Assembly: GCF_000802245.2 (NCBI RefSeq)
Contig: NZ_CP021080.1
Coordinates: 2,232,001-2,296,000 of the forward strand
From: Streptomyces pluripotens
Lineage (GTDB): Bacteria > Actinomycetota > Actinomycetes > Streptomycetales > Streptomycetaceae
DNA: 64,000 nt
Direction of reading: 5' to 3'
Shown: positions 27,112 through 36,526 of the stretch, piece by piece
How the letters are laid out: each line of letters opens with the position of its first letter
Position numbering within the stretch: position 1 is the stretch's first letter
The notes under the pieces: model-generated
What the model was told of the DNA's origin: nothing
The model's database searches: none
Seen by the model: only the letters and a program-made list of their open reading frames with translations
Translations under genes and position numbers: made by a program

Positions 27112-28362
27112 TCAGTTGCCCTTGCCACCGCCGAGCAGCTCACGTGCCCGGTGGGCGGTCCGGTAGCGGAGGCCCTTCGGGACCGAGGACGAGGCACTGC
27201 CCGGTGTCGCCCCGGTCTCCCCGCAGAACTCCGCTTCGAGCACGGCGGCCATGCCCCCCGCCCAGTCCCCGTTGAAGTTGAACGCCAGGGAACGCCGGCC
27301 GTCGGCCGTCGTCACCGCGAACGAGATCGAGCCCTGGATGCCTCCGCTGTGGCCCCAGACGTGGACGCCGCAGCTCAGCTGGGTGTCCATCAGGCCCAGA
27401 CCGTAGCCGGTGTGCGGGATGCCCACGGCCCTCACCGTGGTCTTCATCTCCGTCAGCTGCTTCGCCGGGAGGAGTCTTCCGCGGAGCAGGGCGCTGTAGA
27501 AGCGGTCCAGGTCCGCGGAGTCCGAGATCATCTCGCCGGCCGAGTAGGCCAGGGAAGGGTTGAGCGTCGTGACGTCGTACGTCGGCCCCTCGGCCGTCGG
27601 TGCCAGTTTCGAGTAGGCGCGGCTACTCGGCCGCGGGACCGTGACCCGGGTGCCGGGGACGGAAGTGGCCGTCAGATGCAGCGGGCCGATGATGCGGTGC
27701 CTGATCTCGGTCGCGTACGGGCGGCCCGTCACCTTCTCGATCACCATCCCGGCCACGACGTAGTTGGTGTTGGAGTACTCCCAGGACGTGCCGGGGGCGA
27801 AGGCCGGTTCGTGCCGCAGGGCGATCGCCACCAGATCGCGCGGGGTGAGGGTGTCGTAGCGGTGCCGGAAGAACCCGTCCTTGAGGAAGTACGCGCGGAC
27901 GAAGTCGTCGTCGGACGTGTAGTTGTAGATGCCACTCGTGTGGTTGAGGAGCTGCCTCAGGGTGATGCGGCGGCCGTCGTGGCCGTGGCCGCGGACCACC
28001 CCGGGCAACCACCTGTCCACCGTGTCGTCCAGCGAGAGCCGACCCTCCGCCTCCAACTGGAGCAGGACCGTCGAGACGAAGGTCTTGGTGATGCTGGCGA
28101 CGCGATAGCGGTCGGCGGCCGAGCGGGGCGTGCCCATGCGGAGGTCACCGACGCCGGCCGTCGTGGACCAGGAGCCACGGGCGTCCTTGGTGGTGGCGGT
28201 CGCTCCGGGCACGCCGGCCTCGACCGCCGCCTCGACGGCCTTGCGGGTGGCGCTGTGATCGCTGCCGGGACGGGTGGGTCCGGCAGCCGCACCGGCAGGC
28301 CCCGCGAGGGCCGCCGAGAGCAGCAGCGCTGCGCCGCCCACCAGAGTCGTACGTACGTTCAT
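27112..28362 (-). CDS. Secreted serine hydrolase, class C beta-lactamase / D-Ala-D-Ala carboxypeptidase family
   Basis: 416 residues from ATG 28362 behind GGGAAG. A signal peptide (MNVRTTLVGGAALLLSAALAGPAGA) is cut near AGA-AAG. The catalytic set of the family is visible: S-x-x-K in ASITKTF, Y-x-N in YSNTNY, and H-S-G in HSGGIQG. Such exported enzymes hydrolyse peptidoglycan stem peptides or esters; beta-lactam hydrolysis cannot be inferred. The C-terminal tail is basic and Gly-rich. Eleven extra codons upstream in the open frame lack a ribosome binding site. Confidence 0.92.
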   Translation of the reverse strand: MNVRTTLVGGAALLLSAALAGPAGAAAGPTRPGSDHSATRKAVEAAVEAGVPGATATTKDARGSWSTTAGVGDLRMGTPRSAADRYRVASITKTFVSTVLLQLEAEGRLSLDDTVDRWLPGVVRGHGHDGRRITLRQLLNHTSGIYNYTSDDDFVRAYFLKDGFFRHRYDTLTPRDLVAIALRHEPAFAPGTSWEYSNTNYVVAGMVIEKVTGRPYATEIRHRIIGPLHLTATSVPGTRVTVPRPSSRAYSKLAPTAEGPTYDVTTLNPSLAYSAGEMISDSADLDRFYSALLRGRLLPAKQLTEMKTTVRAVGIPHTGYGLGLMDTQLSCGVHVWGHSGGIQGSISFAVTTADGRRSLAFNFNGDWAGGMAAVLEAEFCGETGATPGSASSSVPKGLRYRTAHRARELLGGGKGN

Positions 28363-28451
28363 GTCTTCCCTCAGCCTGTGTGTGGGCTCGGTCAAGGGAT
28401 GGGACCGGGGGCATTGCGCGAAAGTTGCTCCGCTGTAGGCCGGTTGGGTGA

Positions 28452-30236
28452 CTATCGGTGCTTTTTCAGCACCAGCTCCGTGTTCCGGTCAGCCTCGGTG
28501 CCCACGAAACTCACGATGCGGCCGGGCGCGTTGTAGGACAGCTCGCGGTAGAGGGCGGCGAGGCCGGTCTGGGTCAGATCGGCGTAGTCGGTGCGGTGCG
28601 GTGCGGCGGACTCAACCAGGGTGGTGAACAGGGAGATCGTGCCGTCCTTGTTGTCGACCAGCTCGATGACGCGGGCGAGCTGCGGGAAGTCGATGTGCGA
28701 GGCGGTGGAGATCTCCCAGAAAGAGCCGCCTGAAGAAGCCCGGTGCGGGGTGATGGCGTTCTTGTGGATGTGACCGTTCACCCAGGCCAGGACGTTGCTG
28801 TGGGAGGACAGGACGGAGACCACCTCGGCGCCGCCGTGGCGGCGCTCCTTCGGGCGGGCCGGGTCGGGGCGGGTGTTGGTCATGGTCTTGCTGGTGTGGT
28901 GGCTGAAGACGACGGCGTAGGAGTGCTTGTCGTGCCCCAGCGTCCGGTCCAGCCACTCCAGCTGGGCGGTGCCGATGGAGCCCTGGTAGTGGCCACCGGG
29001 GTCGGTGGTGTCGAGGCTGATGCCGATGACGTCGTCGGAGATGCGGAAGGAGTAGTACTGGGTGCCCGCGTCCAGGTTCGCGGTGGAGTAGCCGTGGCCG
29101 AACGGGCCGTGGCCCTGGTGGGCGGGGTCCAGGTGGGCCTTGAGGTAGTCGGCCTGGGTGTAGGGGGCCCGCTTCTCGTCGGCCGTAACCGTGCGCATCG
29201 AGCGGGTGTGGGCCTTGAGGAAGTCGCGGTAGCCGGTGCCTTCAGGGTCCGTAGCCTTCTTGATCGCGGCCCGGAGCTTCCTGGCGTCGGCGACGGGGGC
29301 GTCGCACAGCTTCTTGCCCTTGATGGCCGCCTCAGTGAGGTAGGGGTCGCCGTGGGAGCCGTAGCAGCCGAGCGGGAGGGCATCGTGGTTGCCCACCGTG
29401 GAATACCAGGGCAGGTGGAGTCCGGGACTGCGCACCTCGCGGATCGCGGCGGCCAGGAAGCCCTCCAGGTTCGGGAAGCCCAGCGCCTTGTCGTGGTCGC
29501 GGGTGGCGGAGCCGGGCTGCCAGTACAGCGTGAGACCGCTGTTCTGCACGCCCTCGTAGTGTTGAGGGTCCCCGGAGTTGGGGGTGATCCGGCCACCGCT
29601 CATCACCTTCATGAACCACTCCAGTTCGGAGCGGGCGTTGTTGTCGGTGTTGTCGCCGGTGGTCATGACGAAGCGCAGCGGGGCACCGGTGACGGGCGCA
29701 CCCCGCAGCGCGTTGATCCGCTCGACGAGCGAGATGGCTCCGGGCACGGTGAGGGCCTCCTGCGGGCGCCAGGCGTGCTGGTCGTAGGCGCGCAGGTATT
29801 CCAGCCGGAGCGGATGCTGGACGTCCGTCAGGTGCAGATCGGTGAACTGCACGAACGCGGCCAGGGCCGTGCGGCGGACCACACGGGTGGGCCGGGGGGC
29901 GGCCAGTTCACCGCGCACGACCCGCTTCCATCCGGGACCGTCACCGAGGCGGCGGTAGCCGGAGCCGCCGCGCGGGGCGGCGACGGAGGCGACGGTGGTG
30001 CCTTGGGTGTAGGGGGTGGGTGAGGTGGCGGCGGTCTGTCGGGACTTGTCCGCGAACGGCCGGGCGGCGGCGGGAGCTGCGCTGCCGGCGGCGGGCTCGG
30101 CGGTAGCGGCCTGACTGTCGGTGGGATGCAGGGCGTAGCCGACGCCCGCGGAGAGCGAGACCGCTCCGGCGGCGGCGAGAACGGTACGGCGGTTGACCCC
30201 CAGAGCGGAGGCGGCGACAGAGTGTATGCGCGACAT
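28452..30236 (-). CDS. Tat-exported metallophosphoesterase
   Basis: 594 residues from ATG 30236, preceded by GGGGAGA. The N-terminus holds a twin-arginine signal (NRRTVLAAAGAVSLSAGVGYA). Calcineurin-like motifs occur in order: FTDLHLTD (D-x-H), TTGDNTDNNARSE, GNHDALPLG, SHHTSKTM and NGHIHKNA, making a two-metal centre. The length and the inserted segment resemble the roughly 500-residue actinobacterial secreted metallophosphoesterase family of unknown substrate. It lies behind no obvious partner: the serine hydrolase 90 bases downstream on the same strand may be co-transcribed. Confidence 0.9.
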   Translation of the reverse strand: MSRIHSVAASALGVNRRTVLAAAGAVSLSAGVGYALHPTDSQAATAEPAAGSAAPAAARPFADKSRQTAATSPTPYTQGTTVASVAAPRGGSGYRRLGDGPGWKRVVRGELAAPRPTRVVRRTALAAFVQFTDLHLTDVQHPLRLEYLRAYDQHAWRPQEALTVPGAISLVERINALRGAPVTGAPLRFVMTTGDNTDNNARSELEWFMKVMSGGRITPNSGDPQHYEGVQNSGLTLYWQPGSATRDHDKALGFPNLEGFLAAAIREVRSPGLHLPWYSTVGNHDALPLGCYGSHGDPYLTEAAIKGKKLCDAPVADARKLRAAIKKATDPEGTGYRDFLKAHTRSMRTVTADEKRAPYTQADYLKAHLDPAHQGHGPFGHGYSTANLDAGTQYYSFRISDDVIGISLDTTDPGGHYQGSIGTAQLEWLDRTLGHDKHSYAVVFSHHTSKTMTNTRPDPARPKERRHGGAEVVSVLSSHSNVLAWVNGHIHKNAITPHRASSGGSFWEISTASHIDFPQLARVIELVDNKDGTISLFTTLVESAAPHRTDYADLTQTGLAALYRELSYNAPGRIVSFVGTEADRNTELVLKKHR

Positions 30237-30866
30237 GGCGCGATCTCCCCGAGTGCGAACGCGTCGGCAGTGGTCACGGGACGCCGCAGATACGAACGCC
30301 CCGCTCGCTTCGGATGGTTGGCAGCGGGGGTGACCTGCGCGTGAACGCGGCAGCAACGCCTGACGCCGAACACGTACGTGGATCACGAGGTGGGAAGCGC
30401 GGCCATGGAGTGGATGTCGGGCGGCCGGGGACCGGTCACTCCTCGTTCACCTCCCGGGGTAGGGGACGGATTTCAAAGCAGCCGGCCCCGGCGGTGAGGG
30501 CACCGGCCGGCGCACGGTGAGGCCCCCGGCGCCCGGTGAGCTGCGGGACGGTGAGGGGCCGAGGCAGGGCAACCCGGGCCGCACAGAACCCCAGCGGGGA
30601 CAGCGGACCGCCCACCCGGCCGTCGGCGCAGCGCCAGGTGCGGGACCGACCGGTGAGCCGGAGGGCGGTCCGTCGTCCAGACGGGAAGAGCGGACCCGCG
30701 CAGGCGCCGCCGAGTGGAATCCGCCCCATACACAGCCGATCCGGGCAAAGTCCATCGCGGGTTTTCCCCATACATCGATGTCGGTTCGGTCAATGCTCGC
30801 CAAAATCCAGTCCGTTGGGTAAAGCTGAGCGCTCTCGTTCGCTCGTTCCTTATCTGGGGGATGCCG
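30237..30866. other. Long divergent intergenic region
   Basis: 630 bases between the metallophosphoesterase and the S8 protease. The part from 30715 to 30850 is less GC-rich, with two CCCCATACA copies (30724 and 30767), and probably carries the protease promoter. Frames in the rest are Arg/Gly/Pro-rich shadows. No gene is supported. Confidence 0.4.
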
Positions 30867-33800
30867 ATGACACAGTCACCCGAGCGTGATCCGATATCCG
30901 GTCCTAGACGCCTGGCCCGCGTGGCCGCGGCCGTGGGCGTGGTGGCCGCACTCTCCGCGGCCGGGCCGGTGCCCCTGGCCGCTGCCGCGGACGCGCCGCC
31001 CGTTCCGGCCGCCGAACCCGGTGTCAAGTCAGCCCACAACAAACTCGGTTCGGACGACGCCGATACGCTCGCCGAGGCCAAGGCCGACGGCGCCAAGAAC
31101 GTCACGATGATGATCGCGACAGCACCGGGCCGGACCGAACAGGTCACCAAGGAGCTGAACGCGGTCAAGGGCGGCTCGGTGGGCCGCAGTTATGACAAGG
31201 TCGGTTACGTCCGCGCCACCGTCCCCACCGGCAAGGCCGACGCGGCCATCAAGGCCGCGGCCAAGCTCTCCTCGGTGCACGCCATCGACCTCATGCGGGA
31301 GATCCCGCTCGACGATCCCACCCCGGACGCGGGCACCACCGCCACGTCACACAAGGGCAAAGGCAAGGGCAAGAACACATATCCCGGCCCCGGCAAGGAC
31401 ACCCCGGCGGAGAATCCGTACAACCCGTCCTTCGAGACCGGTGCCGTCGATTTCGTCAAGAAGCACCCGAAGGCGGACGGCCGGGGCATCACCATCGGCA
31501 TCCTCGACTCAGGCGTCGACCTCGGCCACCCGGCCCTGCAGAAGACCACCACCGGCGAGCGGAAGGTCGTGGACTGGGTCACCGCGACCGACCCGATCCT
31601 GGACGGCGACGCGACCTGGCGCCCGATGGTCACCGCGGTCTCCGGGCCGGACTTCTCCTACGCGGGCCGGGCCTGGAAGGCGCCGGCCGGCTCGTATGAG
31701 ATCAGCACCTTCAAGGAGTCCGCCACCACGGGCGGTGACGAGAAGGGCGACCTCAACCGGGACGGCGACACCACCGACAGTTGGGGCGTGCTGTACGACC
31801 CCGCGGCCGGGACGGTCACGCTCGACCTGGACAACGACCACGACTTCACCAACGACACCCCGATGAAGCCGTACAAGGACGGCTACCAGGTCGGCTACTT
31901 CGGCACCGACGACCCGAAGACCGATGTGGTCGAGCGGGTGCCGTTCGTCGTGCAGATCCGCAAGGACGTCGCGATGGACCCCTACGGAGGGTCCTGGGTC
32001 GGCAAGAAGGCCGACTTCGTCAACATCGGTGTCATCGAGTCCGAGCACGGCACCCACGTGGCCGGCATCACCGCTGCCAACGGCCTGTTCGGCGGCACGA
32101 TGAACGGCGCGGCCCCGGGCGCACAGATCGTCTCCTCGCGGGCCTGCACCTGGTCCGGCGGCTGCACCAACGTCGCCCTCACCGAGGGCATGATCGACCT
32201 GGTCACCAACCGGAGCGTCGACGTCGTCAACATGTCGATCGGCGGCCTGCCGGCGCTGAACGACGGCAACAACGCGCGCGCCGAGCTGTACACGCGGCTC
32301 ATCGACACCTACGGCGTCCAGTTGGTCATCTCCGCGGGTAACTCCGGTCCCGGCGCCAACACCATCGGCGACCCCGGTCTCGCGGACAAGGTGATCTCGG
32401 TCGGCGCGGCCATCTCCCGGCAGACCTGGGCCGCCAACTACGGCTCACGGGTGAAGCGCAGGTACCAGTTGCTGCCCTTCTCCTCGCGCGGCCCGAGGGA
32501 GGACGGCGGCTTCACGCCGACGCTGGTCGCGCCGGGAGCCGCGATCAACAGCACCCAGACCTGGCTGCCGGGCTCCCCGGTCCCCGAGGCGGGCTACTCG
32601 CTACCGGCCGGCTACTCGATGCTCCAGGGCACCTCGATGGCCTCCCCGCAGGCCACCGGCGCCTCCGCGCTGCTGCTGTCGGCCGCTCGGCAGAAGGGCA
32701 TCGACCTGACGCCCGCCAAGCTGCGCACGGCGCTGACCTCGACCGCCGACCACATCAGGGGTGTGCAGGCGTACGAGGAGGGTGCGGGCCTGATCGACAT
32801 CGTGGACGCGTGGCGCGCCATCCGGCACAACGCCTCTGCGCACGACTACACCGTCAAGGCCCCGGTCGACACCGCGATCGACTTCGCTCTGAAGACCCCC
32901 GGTTTCGGCACCGGCCTCTACGACCGTGAGGGCGGCCTGAAGGCCGGGCAGAAGAAGACCTACGACATCACCGTCACCCGTACCTCCGGACCGGACCAGG
33001 CCGTCCGGCACAAGCTGCACTTCAAGAACAACGCCGGTCACACCTTCCGGATCGTCGGCGACGACGTAGTACGGCTGCCCCTGAACCAGCCGGTGACCGT
33101 CAAGGTCCGGGCGACCCCGCGGTCCGCGGGCATCAAGAGCGCGATCCTGGAGGTCGACGACCCGAGGACCAAGGGCATCGACAAGCAGATCCTCACCACC
33201 GTGGTGGTCTCCACCCCGCTGCACCACACCCACACGGTGTCGGGCTCGGTACAGCGCAACAGCACGCGGTCGTACTTCCTGACCGTGCCCGAGGGGGCCA
33301 AGTCCCTGGAGATCGCGATGGGCGGGCTGAAGGACAGGAGCCAGACCCGGTTCATCGCCATCCACCCCTACGGCGTTCCGGTCGACAACACCTCGACCCC
33401 GTACTGCTACAACAACTACCTGGACGGCAAGGGCTGCAGGCCCGACGTCCGCTCCTACTCGGACCCGCAGCCCGGCGTCTGGGAGGTGGAGGTCGAGGCG
33501 CGCCGCACCTCGCCGATGCTGAACAACCCGTACCGGCTGGAGTTCTCCGTCCTCGGTGCGCGCTTCGCCCCGGAGACCGTGACCGTTCCGGAGGCCAAGG
33601 TCGGCAGCCCGGTCACCGCCACCTGGACGGTGACCAACGCGTACGCGGCGCTGGACGGCAAGCTGGTCGGTGGCCCACTCGGCTCCGCCAAGACCGCCCG
33701 ACCGTCCATCGGACAGGGCGAGACGCAGACCACCACGGTGGACGTCCCGGCCGGCGCCAAGTCCCTTGACGTCGCCATCGGCAACGTCTCCGACACCGCG

Positions 33801-34184
33801 GCCGACCTTGACCTGACCGTCTACGACGCGAGCGGCAAGCAGGTCGCGCAGTCCGCCGACGGCGACTCGGAGGAGGCGGTCTCCATCCCGTCCCCGGCGG
33901 CCGGCACCTACACCATCGAGGTCGCGGGCTACTCGGTTCCCGCCGGTTCGACCGACTACGACTACCGGGACGTGTTCTTCTCCTCCGCGCTCGGCACCGT
34001 CTCGGTCGACGGCACCACGCCGGTCAAGCTCGACACGGGCGACTCGGCCACCGTGACCGGGCAGGTCACGGCAGCCGCCGAGGCACCGGCGGGCCGCGAG
34101 TTCTTCGGCCGCGTCCAGCTGGTGAACGCCCGCGGCACGGTCGCGGGCATCGGCAGCGTGAAGATCGAGAAGGTCACACCGTGA
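30867..34184 (+). CDS. Secreted subtilisin-like S8 serine protease
   Basis: 1105 residues from ATG 30867 (GGGGG six bases upstream; ATG 30861 is an alternative). A signal peptide is seen (RRLARVAAAVGVVAALSAAGPVPLAAAADA). The catalytic triad is D214 (GILDSGVD), H394 (HGTHVAGI) and S590 (GTSMASP), with oxyanion Asn492 (SAGNSGPG). About 180 residues separate Asp and His, far more than in simple subtilisins, so an inserted domain lies there. After residue 640 come beta-rich domains, the last (about 905-1085) resembling pre-peptidase C-terminal modules. Expected to act outside the cell on proteins or peptides. A Lys-rich linker (SHKGKGKGKN) precedes the catalytic domain. Confidence 0.92.
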   Translation: MTQSPERDPISGPRRLARVAAAVGVVAALSAAGPVPLAAAADAPPVPAAEPGVKSAHNKLGSDDADTLAEAKADGAKNVTMMIATAPGRTEQVTKELNAVKGGSVGRSYDKVGYVRATVPTGKADAAIKAAAKLSSVHAIDLMREIPLDDPTPDAGTTATSHKGKGKGKNTYPGPGKDTPAENPYNPSFETGAVDFVKKHPKADGRGITIGILDSGVDLGHPALQKTTTGERKVVDWVTATDPILDGDATWRPMVTAVSGPDFSYAGRAWKAPAGSYEISTFKESATTGGDEKGDLNRDGDTTDSWGVLYDPAAGTVTLDLDNDHDFTNDTPMKPYKDGYQVGYFGTDDPKTDVVERVPFVVQIRKDVAMDPYGGSWVGKKADFVNIGVIESEHGTHVAGITAANGLFGGTMNGAAPGAQIVSSRACTWSGGCTNVALTEGMIDLVTNRSVDVVNMSIGGLPALNDGNNARAELYTRLIDTYGVQLVISAGNSGPGANTIGDPGLADKVISVGAAISRQTWAANYGSRVKRRYQLLPFSSRGPREDGGFTPTLVAPGAAINSTQTWLPGSPVPEAGYSLPAGYSMLQGTSMASPQATGASALLLSAARQKGIDLTPAKLRTALTSTADHIRGVQAYEEGAGLIDIVDAWRAIRHNASAHDYTVKAPVDTAIDFALKTPGFGTGLYDREGGLKAGQKKTYDITVTRTSGPDQAVRHKLHFKNNAGHTFRIVGDDVVRLPLNQPVTVKVRATPRSAGIKSAILEVDDPRTKGIDKQILTTVVVSTPLHHTHTVSGSVQRNSTRSYFLTVPEGAKSLEIAMGGLKDRSQTRFIAIHPYGVPVDNTSTPYCYNNYLDGKGCRPDVRSYSDPQPGVWEVEVEARRTSPMLNNPYRLEFSVLGARFAPETVTVPEAKVGSPVTATWTVTNAYAALDGKLVGGPLGSAKTARPSIGQGETQTTTVDVPAGAKSLDVAIGNVSDTAADLDLTVYDASGKQVAQSADGDSEEAVSIPSPAAGTYTIEVAGYSVPAGSTDYDYRDVFFSSALGTVSVDGTTPVKLDTGDSATVTGQVTAAAEAPAGREFFGRVQLVNARGTVAGIGSVKIEKVTP

Positions 34185-34223
34185 CGGAAGGTCACACCGT
34201 GACGGAAGGTCACACCGTGACGG
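34170..34223 (+). repeat. Three tandem 18-bp repeats across the S8 protease stop codon
   Basis: AAGGTCACACCGTGACGG occurs at 34170, 34188 and 34206. Each contains the stop TGA in the gene's frame, giving three in-frame stops 18 bases apart, and each has an internal GTCAC/GTGAC palindrome. Confidence 0.95.
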
Positions 34224-34238
34224 GGTGACGCGCCTGAG

Positions 34239-34270
34239 AGGGGCGGGTGTCCGGACGGACGCCCGCCCCT
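34239..34270 (+). terminator. Terminator after S8 protease
   Basis: 14-base arms (AGGGGCGGGTGTCC at 34239-34252 and GGACGCCCGCCCCT at 34257-34270, one G-T pair) with a 4-base loop. Confidence 0.85.
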
Positions 34271-34339
34271 TGCCGCGCCCTAGTGCGATGCACTGTGGTG
34301 CGGTCAGGTGAATGTGGTGCCTCACATGCTGTGCTGTGC

Positions 34340-34927
34340 TCACGACGGGTGGTCGAAGGGGCAGGTGGTGCGTCGGGGCTCGTGCAGGGTCTCGGTGATC
34401 CAGGTCCGGTTGACGGCCACCCGGGTGCTTCCCACGGCCCACAGGCTCGCGCTCGGCTGCCCCTGAGCGACCCGCACGAGGACGTGCTGCCCCCTGCGCG
34501 GTGCCGGTTGCGCGCCGGCGTCGAGCAGAAAGCTGACCTCGGCCGGTCCCTGCGCGGGCTTGAAGGAGCGGATCACGCTCAGCGTGATCCGGTTTGCGGA
34601 GGAGGACTTCCGCGGCTCCACCTGGGTCACGGTACCCTCCACGACCAGCTGTGAGCAGGCCAGGACACGTTCCGGGTCGGCTGGCCGCCCATCGTCACCG
34701 GACGCCCTGCCCGGTGCGTCGGCGGCCTTTTCCGCGCCGTGGTCCCTCCCCGCGGTCATCGCCGTGTCACTGCCCTCCGAGCGCACCACGAACCAGCCGA
34801 AGCCGACGACCAGTGAGAAGGCCGCGGCGCCGGCGAGCGAACCCAGCGCGACGCGCAGGGCCCGACCGGGTCGGGACGGCCGGCCCGGGATCAGACAGGC
34901 CGCCGGCGGACGGAACGCGTGCACCAC
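34340..34927 (-). CDS. Single-pass membrane protein of unknown function
   Basis: About 195 residues with an uncertain start. GTG 34927 or 34924 gives a basic head (HAFRPPAACLIPGRPSRPGRALR) before one membrane helix (VALGSLAGAAAFSLVVGFGWFVV); ATG 34963 and GTG 34936 are alternatives and none has a clear ribosome binding site. The outer part (about 120 residues) has two cysteines (LACSQ, TTCPF) and a compact beta-rich pattern (LVVEGTVTQVEP, ITLSVIRSFKPA, GQHVLVRVAQG) suggesting a small OB- or barrel-like domain. Family not recognised. It converges on the S8 protease. Confidence 0.6.
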   Translation of the reverse strand: MVHAFRPPAACLIPGRPSRPGRALRVALGSLAGAAAFSLVVGFGWFVVRSEGSDTAMTAGRDHGAEKAADAPGRASGDDGRPADPERVLACSQLVVEGTVTQVEPRKSSSANRITLSVIRSFKPAQGPAEVSFLLDAGAQPAPRRGQHVLVRVAQGQPSASLWAVGSTRVAVNRTWITETLHEPRRTTCPFDHPS

Positions 34928-34966
34928 GAGCGACACGGGACCCGTGACTGACACAGGGCCCATGAA

Positions 34967-35002
34967 GGACGCAGGGACAATGGCAGGACGCAGGGACAAT
35001 GG
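34967..35002. repeat. Direct repeat at the N-terminus of the membrane protein gene
   Basis: GGACGCAGGGACAATGG at 34967-34983 and again at 34986-35002, a 19-base period, lying around the candidate start codons of the leftward gene. A weaker related segment lies at 34950. The remaining bases to 35270 are the asd promoter region, with no further gene seen. Confidence 0.8.
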
Positions 35003-35120
35003 AGGGGCGCACACGGAGAGGCGTACATCACATCGCTGTGTGGCCGGGGCCCGGGCGGGCAGGGGCGCCACAGCACAGCTTCCGGTGCGGGGACGCGACC
35101 GGTGGAACACCTGCGGCTGA

Positions 35121-36290
<1,170 letters not shown>

Positions 36291-36300
36291 CCCGCGCGTA

Positions 36301-36338
36301 CGCAGGGGGCGGTCACGGTCGCGTGACCGCCCCCTGCG
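36301..36338 (+). terminator. Terminator after asd
   Basis: A 16-bp perfect inverted repeat (CGCAGGGGGCGGTCAC at 36301-36316, complement at 36323-36338), 10 bases past the stop. Confidence 0.92.
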
Positions 36339-36526
36339 CCGTCCCGGCCGGCCCGTGCGGTCGGGACCGCCGTCGTCGGCACCGCCCGTACGGCGCGCAG
36401 CGCCGTTCTCCTCGTCGGTGGGCAGTCCGAGCCGCCACCCCGCTCGCCGACGGGAACCGGACATCGCGATCCCGGTGGATCCCATGGAAGGATGGCGCAA
36501 CCGACACATAACGAGGAGATGACCGC

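Noticed and set aside
30411..31168. Minus-strand frame over the S8 protease start
   Set aside because: Antisense to the signal peptide and propeptide region, Ala/Arg/Ser-rich, with no ribosome binding site.
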